DNA of 64,000 bases from Sulfuricurvum sp. (GTDB lineage: Bacteria > Campylobacterota > Campylobacteria > Campylobacterales > Sulfurimonadaceae), in contig DYMK01000001.1 in NCBI GenBank assembly GCA_020721585.1, forward strand, positions 248,001 to 312,000, written 5' to 3'. Shown in pieces: positions 1 to 8,433 of this stretch. Each line of letters begins with the position of its first letter. The stretch's first letter is position 1. Below the pieces are notes generated by a model. The model was not told the origin of the DNA, made no database searches, and worked only from the letters and a program-made list of their open reading frames with translations. The position numbers and the translations under genes are program-made.

Positions 1-1
1 T

Positions 2-274
2 GAAGCCAAAAATGGGGCTGATGCTATAGGTATTTTAAAGTCACGTGATGATATTGATATTATCTTGTTAGATATTATTATGCCTGTTATGGGGGGAATT
101 GAGATGCTTAAGGTTATCCGTGCAGATGATTCTTTACGTCAACTTCCTGTTATTGTTCTTACCACTGATGAAACAAAGAAAAGTGAAGCTTTAGATTGTG
201 GCGCTAATGGTTTTTTGATGAAACCTATCCGAGAGAGAGATGTTATCTCTAAAATCGAACAACTAACCATTTAA
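2..274 (+). CDS. Response-regulator receiver domain protein (5' end outside window)
   Basis: The reading frame is open from base 2, so the gene begins upstream of the window and only its last 90 codons are seen. The protein shows a CheY-like receiver core: the phospho-acceptor Asp in ILLDIIMPVMGG, the conserved Thr in VLTTDE, and the conserved Lys in FLMKPI. It stops shortly after the last helix of the receiver fold, so this is either a stand-alone CheY-like regulator or the C-terminal receiver domain of a longer hybrid protein; the missing 5' part decides which. Its role would be to accept phosphate from a histidine kinase and switch a partner. The partner cannot be told from this window. 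A strong hairpin terminator follows directly. Confidence 0.85.
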   Translation, partial: EAKNGADAIGILKSRDDIDIILLDIIMPVMGGIEMLKVIRADDSLRQLPVIVLTTDETKKSEALDCGANGFLMKPIRERDVISKIEQLTI

Positions 275-275
275 G

Positions 276-303
276 AAAAAGCCCTTCTTAGTGGGCTTTT
301 TCT
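276..303 (+). terminator. Rho-independent terminator after the receiver gene
   Basis: A perfect 9-bp stem (AAAAAGCCC at 276-284, GGGCTTTTT at 293-301) encloses an 8-base loop and ends in a T run. The A and T runs flanking the GC core on both sides mean it can also stop transcription arriving on the minus strand from the pilin-like cluster. Confidence 0.85.
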
Positions 304-340
304 TTGTATCCTTATGTATTCCTTTTTATCAAATCCCTTC

Positions 341-781
341 TTATAGTTTTTGCCACGATCGTTTATGAACGCGAATTCGCTCAGTGTTCAAGTTGTGATC
401 GCTCACGGTCACATCAATTAATACACGTGTGTTACTCCCAGTATTACTCGCTAAAGTATGCGTAGCAGTGCAAGATGCAGGTTTGGCACCGATAAAAGAA
501 TAGCTTAGTGATGCATTAATGTCATAAGCAGCATTCCCACTAGCATCCTTTACGGTAATATTAAGATTTTCAAGGCACGTTGCCCCTTGTGCCCGCATAA
601 CAGCAAATTCAGTGGCACTATCGGCTAATAACTCTGCTTGTGCTTTTAGGTAATTGTCCCCCATCGATTTACTTCCAACTGAGGTATTACTTAGCAATAA
701 AACTCCCCCTAAAGATACCAATACCATCACAAAGATGGCTAATATCATAGCAAATCCAGCTCGTTGATTAATATCGGACAC
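341..781 (-). CDS. Small type IV pilin-like/PilX- or MshP-like protein
   Basis: A short protein with one hydrophobic N-terminal helix (GFAMILAIFVMVLVSLGGV) directly after an Arg-Ala-Gly, followed by an amphipathic stretch with SKSMGDNYLKAQAELLADSA. This is the layout of PilX/MshP-type minor pilin proteins, which lack the usual Glu at position +5. I place the start at the GTG at 781 because AAAGGAGAG lies 5 bases upstream; a longer reading from the ATG at 808 is possible but would overlap the previous gene by 41 bases. With the GTG start it overlaps by 14, suggesting translational coupling. It is the last gene of a cluster with two other pilin-like proteins and a giant secreted protein, the arrangement of mshD-mshO-mshP-mshQ in MSHA pilus loci. 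Function beyond pilus or secretion-fibre assembly is inference. Confidence 0.65.
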   Translation of the reverse strand: MSDINQRAGFAMILAIFVMVLVSLGGVLLLSNTSVGSKSMGDNYLKAQAELLADSATEFAVMRAQGATCLENLNITVKDASGNAAYDINASLSYSFIGAKPASCTATHTLASNTGSNTRVLIDVTVSDHNLNTERIRVHKRSWQKL

Positions 782-1721
782 GAACTCTCCTTTCACGACA
801 AATTTCATCCTCTACCTTCGTACTGTTGCTTAAATCACTATTTAACCCTTGCATACAAATTTTAAGGGTATGCACCAATCCTCGATCTGTTAATGCAGGA
901 TCTTCCCCATAGTCACTCATATTATAATTCACTCCAAAACTGGCTACATTACGTCCTAAAATATTCTTTTTTCCTTGGGTATATTTTTCTCCCTTCCATG
1001 GACGGAAATTGCTATACATAGTGAAGTTCCCATTATCTAAAACTCGAAACGCGTACCCTGTCCGAATAAGATATTTTTGGGTACCATCCATAGCATTGGG
1101 ATTAGAATTATTATTCAGGGTTAATGTTGTTGCCGTAAAACTATTAATGGTTTTAACCCCAAGAATAGTACCACCAGCATTATCCCAATTATACCGTCGA
1201 CAACTGTTTGTTTGATCTCTTGGTGAAGTAAGATTTTTATCATACACAGCCGAGCTAACCAAGTTGGAGGTTGGATACAATGCGGTAATAATCGTATTGG
1301 ACATGGCATAATTAGCATCAAGAGCTGTCAACATAAAACCAGTCACTTTTACATCTTCACTCCAACCGGGAGTTCCCGCTGTGTGCAAACTCTCTTCATC
1401 TGCTGCTAAAAAGGCTGTCGTGTAATCACTATTCGGTACAGCCTTATTTAACGCACCATCACAGGCTCCCGTTAAACTACCATCGCTTGCATCTTTATCC
1501 AAGTTCACCATAGAGTTCATAACAGCAGTTTCAAAATACTTGGAAGCTTGCTCAAGAATGTGATCTGCTTGTGCTACTCGTTTACTGTATTCCTGAGTAC
1601 GATAAATTCCTTCATAATAAACACGTATCGCTTCTAAGGATATCCCCCCGACGATCCCTAAGACTACAATCACAACAAGAAGCTCAATAAAAGTAAACCC
1701 GTGACGATATTGCTGATCCAT
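768..1721 (-). CDS. Type IV prepilin-like protein (MshO-like)
   Basis: The N-terminus is a canonical prepilin signal: a short basic leader, then G-FTFIELLVVIVVLGIVGG with cleavage expected after Gly9 and the conserved Glu at +5. PilD-type prepilin peptidase should cut and methylate it. The 317-residue length and long C-terminal globular part, with a pair of cysteines near the end (KICMQ and DEICRER), fit a minor pseudopilin such as MshO or a GspJ-type subunit rather than a major pilin. AAAGGAAATTAA precedes the ATG. The start directly abuts the stop of the upstream pilin gene (1722), so the two are co-transcribed and probably coupled. Assignment to the MSHA type rests on gene order and size. 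Confidence 0.75.
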   Translation of the reverse strand: MDQQYRHGFTFIELLVVIVVLGIVGGISLEAIRVYYEGIYRTQEYSKRVAQADHILEQASKYFETAVMNSMVNLDKDASDGSLTGACDGALNKAVPNSDYTTAFLAADEESLHTAGTPGWSEDVKVTGFMLTALDANYAMSNTIITALYPTSNLVSSAVYDKNLTSPRDQTNSCRRYNWDNAGGTILGVKTINSFTATTLTLNNNSNPNAMDGTQKYLIRTGYAFRVLDNGNFTMYSNFRPWKGEKYTQGKKNILGRNVASFGVNYNMSDYGEDPALTDRGLVHTLKICMQGLNSDLSNSTKVEDEICRERRVRVRY

Positions 1722-2387
1722 TTAATTTCCTTTATTGGATTTAAAAAACGTTAATACCACATCTGCCTTATTGGTTGTATTATAAAAACGAATCACAACA
1801 CGCTTAAGATGACTTGTCCCTGATGGAGAGGGATTCATGTTAGTTGATGACCCTAATGTCCATGTAGCACTAGCTGTATTACCCGAAACCGTTACGCTAG
1901 AGGGGACGTATGCTACCCTATAGGTCGCAGTTACGGTTTGTGTTGTCCCATTGGAGGTAGTAATAGTTATGGGTTCACTCCCACCATTAAGTTGTTCAAT
2001 ACCACGAGAAAGATTTCCGTCCCCTTTTGTGGGAATAGCTGAGGGAGTCAATACTATAGCCGTTTTGTTCTGATCATTGCATTTTGTTAGTGAATTAGGA
2101 TTTAGACGATAAAAGTTACTACCACTCTTACGAGAACACCCTAAATCAGCCACGGTTTTGATCCAGAGAGGACCTGTTTGGGACGCATTATAATCTTTAT
2201 CCCATCTTCCTTGAAATTTATCGACACTCCACCCTGAAATACGGGCAATCACATCATCATCAATCGCCATGTTTTTAGAGGCATTATCAGCGATGTGCAT
2301 CATGGAGGGGATGGTTAAAACACTGATGGCAATAATCACAATAGCAAAGATCAACTCAATCATCGCAATGGCTGAACGTAATCGCAT
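1722..2387 (-). CDS. Type IV prepilin-like protein (MshD-like)
   Basis: The N-terminus MRLRSAIAMIELIFAIVIIA is prepilin-like: a short basic leader, a small residue at the cleavage site, Met and Ile in place of the more usual Thr-Leu, and a Glu at about +5, followed by a hydrophobic helix. The 221-residue body contains two cysteines (DLGCSRKS and TKCNDQ) that could form a disulfide. A good ribosome binding site (AAAAAGGAAAAAAATG) marks the start. It sits 11 bases after the giant secreted protein gene and abuts the next pilin-like gene, so the four genes form one minus-strand unit. It is likely a minor pilin or pseudopilin priming a short type IV fibre; the exact role is unknown. Confidence 0.7.
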   Translation of the reverse strand: MRLRSAIAMIELIFAIVIIAISVLTIPSMMHIADNASKNMAIDDDVIARISGWSVDKFQGRWDKDYNASQTGPLWIKTVADLGCSRKSGSNFYRLNPNSLTKCNDQNKTAIVLTPSAIPTKGDGNLSRGIEQLNGGSEPITITTSNGTTQTVTATYRVAYVPSSVTVSGNTASATWTLGSSTNMNPSPSGTSHLKRVVIRFYNTTNKADVVLTFFKSNKGN

Positions 2388-2398
2388 TTTTTTCCTTT

Positions 2399-5300
2399 TT
2401 ATCGAATAGCAGGGGAATAATCACTTGTACTGTGCCATGTACCACTATTGCCAGATTTTTTATTTCCCTTAGTCGTTTCCGAACCTGTTTGTGCACTCCC
2501 CGAAGATCCAAACATTCCCCCTACTACAATATTAAAACAGGGATGCGTTGCACAATTGACACGCGAAGGGTTAAGCGGATCAAGATAATTTAATGCGCTA
2601 CTCCCTCCATACCACAACCACGGACTGGTTTTAATATGACCAATATACGCACCTGTAGTAGCATACCCTTGAAAGTTATAGGTTTTTGTCCCTTGCGCAT
2701 CATACGTTGATCCTGTTGGTAATGTTCCTCCCGTTAACACAAACGATACACTCATGCTACCATCTTTGCTTTCAGTGGCATGCAGTTTATTAATGTACCA
2801 ATTATTATCCCAACGATCAACCGTTAATGGTTGTCCCAAAAGGGTAGGAGCATGATATACTTCATAATACGCAGGTACAGAAAATGGTTTATTCTGACTT
2901 GCTCGAATATCTTGCGTCCCAATCCGTCCATAGACATGAGTAACATTGAGATCTCTGGCTATAGTACCCGTTGCACTTTTCGTAACGCCATCTGCACTGT
3001 AACTGCAGGTGGGGCAACTGCCATTAATATCGCGATAACGGACGATTTGAGGATCCAAGGGGGTTTTGGGACTACGGTCAAAATTTAATTTAACGGTTGA
3101 TACGACTGCCCCTTTATCAACTTTAGCAAAATTACTTTTCCCTATCGTCGTATTGATAACGCGTGCGTTGGTTGCTTTTTTTACACCAGAATCAAAGGAT
3201 TGCACCCCTTTAATCGTACTTGCGAACGCCCTGTAGACAAAGGGGAGCGCTAGAGTCGTGGTTGCATTATGATCAATACTTAGATTCACATCTTGTGCAT
3301 AACACCCCGTCACAAAATTACTCAACACACCATTATCAGCACCCAAGGCTTGAATTTGTCCCATTGCTTGAACGGACATATTCGTCTCAACACTGTTAGA
3401 CAAATTGGCATCATAGATAAATCGTTCCCCCGAGGCGGCACTGGTCGGCAGAATATAATTTAATCCCGAAAGATTTATTTTATACGGATGAAGCTGTATC
3501 TTTTGGTCTTTGTAAATTAAAGTTCCTTGGGTATGAGCGCTGGAGATTGTACACCCTTGCAATGCACCGGCAGTATCGGTGGTACTATTGGAGCCAAGGG
3601 TACAATCAGGTCCCGAATAAAAACCATTATCACTCGTTACCGTATGAACCAATTGATCCACCGTAGTCCAACTGGAATCCGACATGGTAATACGGTATTC
3701 CCCCACTTGCGATTGCAGTGCAGTGAAATTACTCAAACTCCCTTCTTTTATACTAGCCGTAACATTTTTACTCATTAGATCATTACAGTTACTCTGAATC
3801 ACACTGCTATTAAAATCAGGGATACTTAAAAAAGTACGTCCAACACTACCATTAAAGTCTCCATTGTACCCAGGGATGCCTTTAAACCCATAGGTCGATG
3901 CATCATGACCTGTGGCATTAATATCATACCCATAAGCATACCCAGCCGCAAGATTCATACGGGCAGTCGGAACCGTCGAACTGGGCGTATAGCCTGCTTT
4001 AAGAGACACTAGTTGCAATTTTTTGGTCAGCGTGGTTTGATTCACATCGTCAATACGGATATCAAACGCCTCAGGACGGATCGAAAAATTATCCCGTGAA
4101 CAGATGGGTTTGGCATAGTTATTTTTGATACAGGTAAAACAGGTCGTCGAACTGCTATCACTACACGAACTTTTACAGGCTGGATGGAGATCTTTGTTAT
4201 ATAGATTGTAAATTTTAGTGATAGTTTTTCCCGAATTGGTCGTATCCGCCGTCCAATTTAATAAGGTATCTCCACTGTCGGTAAACATCCATACTCGAAA
4301 GGCAGCATTTTTCCTTGCCATATTATAATAGTCATTGGTTTGGCTGGGAACAGAGGTTCGTCCTGTACTGGAACTGCTCATGTTAATATAGATGGGAAGG
4401 GTCTGATCGTTGGGATTGGCACAAAGGGCTAGCGCACTTTGAAAAGTATCCGCATAAATTATTTCAACTAATACCGATGTTTTGACCGGAGAGGTACTAA
4501 TATTATTATCTCCCGTTGTGGGGGTTTGATCAAAAATCACATCGGTATCAAAGGGTTTACGCGAAATTTGGGTTTTAATATTATTTAGGGTTGATCCACG
4601 CTCAACAATGTTAAAACGACCATAAATAGGGGTGTACGAATCACTTCCCGCACACATAGGAATTTTAGTCGTCCCCAAGGGATAATCATTGTAAAGAATA
4701 TTCGTCCCATTGATGGTAATATAATAATCCAACGACAGATTTAACGGTTCACTTGCTGTCGTCAATGCTCCATTAATTCCCGTTGGCTGTAGCAAAAATT
4801 TGGTAAAAATATACTCATTACTCCCGATTTGACCATTTCCCTTGCGGAGTCGTAAAGTATCTTTCACCCCATAAGGGGGGAGTAAATCCAATATTGCAAT
4901 ACATCCTGGATCGGTTAAGGCATTCCCTGACCCAATCATATAGGTGCAGTTAGTCGATGCAAGTGGAGCACCACGATCGGCTAAATACGAGCCATTGGCG
5001 GTTGAAACATACATCGGGTCAGTACTTTTATAGGTAAAAAGGGTACTATTGACATCAGCTTTGATAGAGAGATCATTTGCGGGAATATCTGCCTCTTTAT
5101 TTTTGAGATAGATTAATAACTCCAAGGGTGACGCACTGATGGATTGATTAACAATACGGGGAAGTGGATTAGAACGATCAATGGTGAGATAGTGATTGTC
5201 TTGTTTAATGGTGTAGTCGTAACAAAAAATCGGTTCATATAATGCCGTTTCAAACGCAAATGCATTCAAAGTATAATATTCCCGTTGGGAATTAATGGTG

Positions 5301-6517
5301 ATATTGGTACTGGTTTGATTGTTACTTAAATTAGAAACCGTTAACACGTCCATATCTGCCCCTAAGAGATTACTAAAAGAGGGGTTAGCGATGCTGCCTG
5401 AGCGTGCGACACCATTGACGTAAAACGAACTGTTCATAACATCATTGGGGGTATTGGCACCATCTGCTAATTTGGTAGCAACCCCCAAGGCATTGGTAAT
5501 GGTTGTTTGATCATCGGATGAACCCTCAGTGGGTTTAATGGGATCCGTCTCCCCTGCATAGACAAATAAATTGGATTTAACCGCCCCACTAGAGGGGGTC
5601 AAAAATCCTGAAGCATTTACAGTCACCGAGGAGGCTACACCGGTTGCAGTATGATTGTCAACGGGTTGATATCCCGCATAAACGGAAATATTATTAAGCG
5701 ATCGTAAGCTTGTATTTTCTACCACCACCATCAGCACCCACGATCCATACATATCAACGTAGTTTGTAGCGGTTGGATCAGAATTGTCCCCAATATCTTC
5801 AATGACCGATTTTGCGGTTCGCGTTATAATATTGGCGCCATAGTATTCTCCTGCACCCCCTGATTGAACCAATGCCGTTACATCCGCAGAATACCCATAA
5901 TCCGCATAAGGTACTGCTCCAGGGTGGATAAAATAGCCACTCACATTGTCTTCTGCTACGACATTAACGTACGCAGGTGAAGCAGGAGTTCTAAATTTAA
6001 TGGTTTTGGCTTTCTCACTGTTTTTCGTCAAATTACTGCAATCATGAAATTCACTGTTTCGTCCTGTCCAATACAATCGAGCCCATTTAATCACATCACC
6101 TGATTTTAAATCCAAGCGCATCATAGAGGAGTTAAAAATAGCGGGAGTTGCTGCTAGTTTATTAGACGAATAATCATCAAATGCTTCAAATCCAATGAGT
6201 GGATAGGTCGTTGTTCCTGTGGTCGTGGTCGTGGTATCAACATTCACAAAATTTTGGCGATAGTCATTGTTGGAAGCAGTCGCAAGACCAGGGTTTTGAC
6301 ACGCTGCCCCATTCGTAGTGTTACGACAAGTATTCTGATTCCCAATCATCAACAAATTACCCCGCATATTGACACTGTAAATCAGGCTAAAAGGTTTAAG
6401 ATGCGAGGTATCAACTGCCATATCAGATGTATTACACGCTGCCTCTAGCCAAGAGGGGGAAAATAAAATCAAGCTTATAAGGGAGGCTATGTGCCAAAAA
6501 GATTTAACCATTTTCAT
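2399..6517 (-). CDS. Giant secreted protein of a pilin-like cluster (MshQ-like candidate)
   Basis: About 1372 residues. I start at the ATG at 6517, 8 bases after GGAG, instead of the upstream in-frame ATG at 6568: this puts the signal peptide (MKMVKSFWHIASLISLILFS...LEA) at the true N-terminus. The rest is rich in Ser, Thr, Asn and Gly with no membrane segments, typical of a large surface-exposed beta-rich protein. Cys clusters occur in the middle (PACKSSCSDSS...CFTCIKNN) and near the C-terminus (GSCPTCS; NCATHPCF), implying disulfides. A segment PICSRDNFSIRPEAFDI and a C-terminal KTSPWLWYG stand out as likely family motifs. It is the first gene of a unit with three pilin-like genes, so I infer an MshQ-type pilus-associated adhesin or tip protein. 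No enzymatic motif was seen. Confidence 0.6.
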   Translation of the reverse strand: MKMVKSFWHIASLISLILFSPSWLEAACNTSDMAVDTSHLKPFSLIYSVNMRGNLLMIGNQNTCRNTTNGAACQNPGLATASNNDYRQNFVNVDTTTTTTGTTTYPLIGFEAFDDYSSNKLAATPAIFNSSMMRLDLKSGDVIKWARLYWTGRNSEFHDCSNLTKNSEKAKTIKFRTPASPAYVNVVAEDNVSGYFIHPGAVPYADYGYSADVTALVQSGGAGEYYGANIITRTAKSVIEDIGDNSDPTATNYVDMYGSWVLMVVVENTSLRSLNNISVYAGYQPVDNHTATGVASSVTVNASGFLTPSSGAVKSNLFVYAGETDPIKPTEGSSDDQTTITNALGVATKLADGANTPNDVMNSSFYVNGVARSGSIANPSFSNLLGADMDVLTVSNLSNNQTSTNITINSQREYYTLNAFAFETALYEPIFCYDYTIKQDNHYLTIDRSNPLPRIVNQSISASPLELLIYLKNKEADIPANDLSIKADVNSTLFTYKSTDPMYVSTANGSYLADRGAPLASTNCTYMIGSGNALTDPGCIAILDLLPPYGVKDTLRLRKGNGQIGSNEYIFTKFLLQPTGINGALTTASEPLNLSLDYYITINGTNILYNDYPLGTTKIPMCAGSDSYTPIYGRFNIVERGSTLNNIKTQISRKPFDTDVIFDQTPTTGDNNISTSPVKTSVLVEIIYADTFQSALALCANPNDQTLPIYINMSSSSTGRTSVPSQTNDYYNMARKNAAFRVWMFTDSGDTLLNWTADTTNSGKTITKIYNLYNKDLHPACKSSCSDSSSTTCFTCIKNNYAKPICSRDNFSIRPEAFDIRIDDVNQTTLTKKLQLVSLKAGYTPSSTVPTARMNLAAGYAYGYDINATGHDASTYGFKGIPGYNGDFNGSVGRTFLSIPDFNSSVIQSNCNDLMSKNVTASIKEGSLSNFTALQSQVGEYRITMSDSSWTTVDQLVHTVTSDNGFYSGPDCTLGSNSTTDTAGALQGCTISSAHTQGTLIYKDQKIQLHPYKINLSGLNYILPTSAASGERFIYDANLSNSVETNMSVQAMGQIQALGADNGVLSNFVTGCYAQDVNLSIDHNATTTLALPFVYRAFASTIKGVQSFDSGVKKATNARVINTTIGKSNFAKVDKGAVVSTVKLNFDRSPKTPLDPQIVRYRDINGSCPTCSYSADGVTKSATGTIARDLNVTHVYGRIGTQDIRASQNKPFSVPAYYEVYHAPTLLGQPLTVDRWDNNWYINKLHATESKDGSMSVSFVLTGGTLPTGSTYDAQGTKTYNFQGYATTGAYIGHIKTSPWLWYGGSSALNYLDPLNPSRVNCATHPCFNIVVGGMFGSSGSAQTGSETTKGNKKSGNSGTWHSTSDYSPAIR

Positions 6518-6593
6518 TGTCTTACTCCATTGAGATTTTTTAGAGGACTTAGGAATATCAAAACGCATTGCGCTAAGTGTATTCCACCTATCA

Positions 6594-8384
6594 TTAAAGA
6601 GTGGTTAAGTATTTTTTAACCTCGGTTACAATAGCCTCATCTTCTCCCAAATTCACCCATGTAAATCGCTTGCCACTTTGCAATTTTCCCTCCAATAAAT
6701 CCCCACTTTGGCGAAATTTCAAATCCAGTGCAGCAATATCAAACCCACTACTACACCCACAAAATGCTTCCAATCGCTCACTTTTTCCTGAAGTATTGGT
6801 GTACAAATAACAATATCCTTTTAATCCCGTGCGGCTCACCCGTCCCCGAAGCTGATGGAGGGTAGCAAGCCCCAACCGTTCTGCCCCTACGATCACTACG
6901 GTCGTTAATCGGGGAAGAGAGATCCCCACTTCCACCACGGTCGTTGCCAATAAAAGGGAGCCTTTATCCCGAAACGCTTCTAAAATCGCCTCTTTTTCTT
7001 TGTCCTTACCGTGGGTTACATAGACATTCTCAAACCGTTTTTCCCAAAACCCGCGCGCTTCCTCAATACTTTGGTAGTTAATCGCCTCACTGTGTTCGAC
7101 CAACGGATAGACCAGTAGCACTTGATGATTTTGGGCGATCTCCCTACGGATATGGTCCAAAAGGGGCGAAAAATCACTTTTTCGGATAATGGTCGTCGTA
7201 ATGTTTTTGGTAAAAGGGGTTTGTTGGATTAAACTCACATCGATATGCGCCGAATCCATCATCGCTTGGGTTCGGGGGATGGGGGTGGCGGAAAACTGAA
7301 GATAATGGGGAGAGCTTTCAGAGAGTTTGGTAAGGGCATGACGTTGAAGTGTCCCAAAGCGGTGTTGTTCATCCACCATCACCAATCCTACTTCGGGTAT
7401 TTCACGATGCAACAGCGCATGGGTGCCGATAATAAAATCATACCCTTCGAGTGACCCTTTTTGGGTCGCATTGGTCACCAAGGCAATGGTGAGATGGGGG
7501 AGAAATTTTCGCGCCTCTTCGTACAATTGTGCCGCAAGAAGCGTCGTGGGTGCCATAAGGAGGGATCGATAGGGGCGCATGAGAAGAACCGAAGCTAAAA
7601 TGACCATGGTCTTCCCGCACCCCACATCTCCCACAATCATCCGACGGGCGGCGTGTTCTTGGGCTACATCACCTTTAATATCCTTAATGGCGTGGTGTTG
7701 ATCGTCGGTGAGGGTAAAGGGGAGGGTGTCTATCCACGCTTCAATCGTACCTGAAGCACGATAGGGGGTGGGATGGCACCGCCGTTTTAACCCCAAACGG
7801 CGCATATACTCAAATACTTCGGCAAATTTAAGGGCGTGGAGTTGGGAGTGGCTCAACGGGGTGGGAGTCGTGGGAAAATGGATACCCATAAGCTCTGAAG
7901 CGATCGTCTTGGGGAGTGCTTCGGCCATCAAATTGTCCATGGTGACCCATTTTGCGACCAAACGACGCATCACATCACTGCGCAAAGCGGTTTTGTACAC
8001 AGGGACGAGGCTTCCCACCGCCGTAATTTTAAAGGGATGGATCATCTGCCACTCTCCCCGTTCTAAGACCATCTTACCGCTAAAAAATCCCCGTTCCCCT
8101 TGGTGAAATTGGTGAATCATGTAGGGTTTGGGGTGAAAAAGGATCCCCTCTATCGTGACATCAAGAGTATGGGCAAAAAAGGTGATTTTGAGGGTTTTAG
8201 GGGTACGAACCACCCGTTCTACGGTGGCATCAATAACCCCCGTGCTATTGGATAAAAGCTCCCGACTTAGTCGACGATCCTCAAACGAACTTGGAGCGAT
8301 AAGGGCAAGTGCAGTAATACTGTTGATCCCTAAGCGGTGAAATTTTTCACGCTCTTCAGAAGGTATCAAGAGGGATTGGGACAT
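6594..8384 (-). CDS. recG: ATP-dependent DNA helicase RecG
   Basis: A superfamily 2 helicase that reverses stalled replication forks and branch-migrates Holliday junctions. Seen: Walker A GDVGCGKT near residue 253, Walker B-type DEQHR near 337, motif III FSATPIPRT, and the C-terminal helicase motifs VVEVGISLPR and QLRGRVSRTG. At 596 residues it is about 100 shorter than the E. coli enzyme; the N-terminal wedge part is compact (VPVYK..ALR is seen near residue 127), as is common in Campylobacterota. The final TRG region is represented by FDIAALDLKFRQSGDLLEGKL. It lies downstream of an M16-type gene and mqnC on the same strand, with a short palindrome in the gap. A weak AGGAT precedes the ATG. 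Confidence 0.95.
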   Translation of the reverse strand: MSQSLLIPSEEREKFHRLGINSITALALIAPSSFEDRRLSRELLSNSTGVIDATVERVVRTPKTLKITFFAHTLDVTIEGILFHPKPYMIHQFHQGERGFFSGKMVLERGEWQMIHPFKITAVGSLVPVYKTALRSDVMRRLVAKWVTMDNLMAEALPKTIASELMGIHFPTTPTPLSHSQLHALKFAEVFEYMRRLGLKRRCHPTPYRASGTIEAWIDTLPFTLTDDQHHAIKDIKGDVAQEHAARRMIVGDVGCGKTMVILASVLLMRPYRSLLMAPTTLLAAQLYEEARKFLPHLTIALVTNATQKGSLEGYDFIIGTHALLHREIPEVGLVMVDEQHRFGTLQRHALTKLSESSPHYLQFSATPIPRTQAMMDSAHIDVSLIQQTPFTKNITTTIIRKSDFSPLLDHIRREIAQNHQVLLVYPLVEHSEAINYQSIEEARGFWEKRFENVYVTHGKDKEKEAILEAFRDKGSLLLATTVVEVGISLPRLTTVVIVGAERLGLATLHQLRGRVSRTGLKGYCYLYTNTSGKSERLEAFCGCSSGFDIAALDLKFRQSGDLLEGKLQSGKRFTWVNLGEDEAIVTEVKKYLTTL

Positions 8385-8404
8385 TTTTACACGGATCCTT
8401 AAGA

Positions 8405-8432
8405 GCTGGATTCCCGCCTTCGCGGGAATGAC
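8405..8432. repeat. Dispersed palindrome, GC-type unit
   Basis: Perfect 8-bp inverted repeat ATTCCCGC-CTTC-GCGGGAAT inside a 28-base unit that runs from GCTGG to TGAC. The reverse complement of the whole unit matches the element at 11753-11780 at nearly every base, and the left half of the unit recurs at 36507-36534. Its design resembles the ATTCCC...GGGAAT dRS3 repeats known from Neisseria. It sits between the M16-type gene and recG. Confidence 0.75.
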
Positions 8433-8433
8433 G

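Noticed and set aside
7768-8106. 112-codon plus-strand frame inside recG
   Set aside because: Antisense to clear RecG coding sequence and without a ribosome binding site.
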